A stretch of DNA of 5,219 nucleotides from an uncultured Eubacteriaceae bacterium (GTDB lineage: Bacteria; Bacillota; Clostridia; Oscillospirales; Acutalibacteraceae). The notes beneath the pieces are model-generated. The model was not told the DNA's origin. It saw nothing but the letters and a program-made list of their open reading frames with translations, and did not search any database. This document shows positions 5,210 through 5,219 of the stretch, in pieces. The DNA lies in contig CALCVR010000289.1 in the NCBI GenBank assembly GCA_937905915.1, forward strand, positions 1-5,219, read 5' to 3'. A program made the position numbers and the translations under genes. Positions within the stretch are counted from its first letter, which is position 1; every line of letters begins with the position of its first letter.

Positions 5210-5219
5210 TATGATTAAA

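Overview
The window looks like ordinary chromosomal DNA from a Gram-positive anaerobe of the Clostridia, plausibly an Oscillospiraceae/Ruminococcaceae-type lineage. This is inferred from strong AGGAGG-type ribosome binding sites, tight gene packing, intermediate base composition, and the resemblance (from memory) of the flavoprotein, the Tet(M)-like GTPase and the acetyltransferase to clostridial families. No species can be named from the sequence alone.

Layout. Positions 1-28 probably hold the last codons of an upstream gene. At 41-199 a 52-residue single-span membrane protein resembles MetS, the small subunit of NSS-family methionine/alanine importers. A hairpin at 206-237 probably ends that transcript. 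Bases 238-373 are a short leader with no promoter I could assign with confidence. Three co-directional genes follow: a ZupT-like ZIP metal transporter (374-1183), a TTG-started NimA-like FMN-binding flavoprotein (1197-1700) and a 655-residue Tet(M)/Tet(O)-superfamily translational GTPase (1765-3732). The gaps are 13 and 64 bases with no terminator between them, so they could be one transcript. A second rightward pair follows: a GNAT acetyltransferase whose real start is 3832 (to 4317), and a PPC/DUF296 protein (4343-4807), 25 bases apart and closed by a strong rho-independent terminator (4817-4854). A convergent small gene of unknown function occupies 4844-5155 on the minus strand, and its stop codon overlaps the terminator. 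Bases 5156-5219 are an AT-rich leader for that gene. No stretch longer than 300 bases lacks a gene.

How the genes may work together. Metal uptake, a NimA-like flavoprotein and a ribosome-protection-like GTPase in one direction could suggest a stress or drug-tolerance neighbourhood, but their adjacency may be incidental. The most interesting item is the GTPase. It keeps all five G motifs and the Tet(M) domain plan, but the domain IV loop that displaces tetracycline in Tet(M) has a different sequence, and it carries a C-terminal extension absent from Tet(M). Tetracycline resistance should therefore not be assumed. I found no CRISPR array, tRNA, rRNA, insertion sequence or phage gene, and no clear previously undescribed system.
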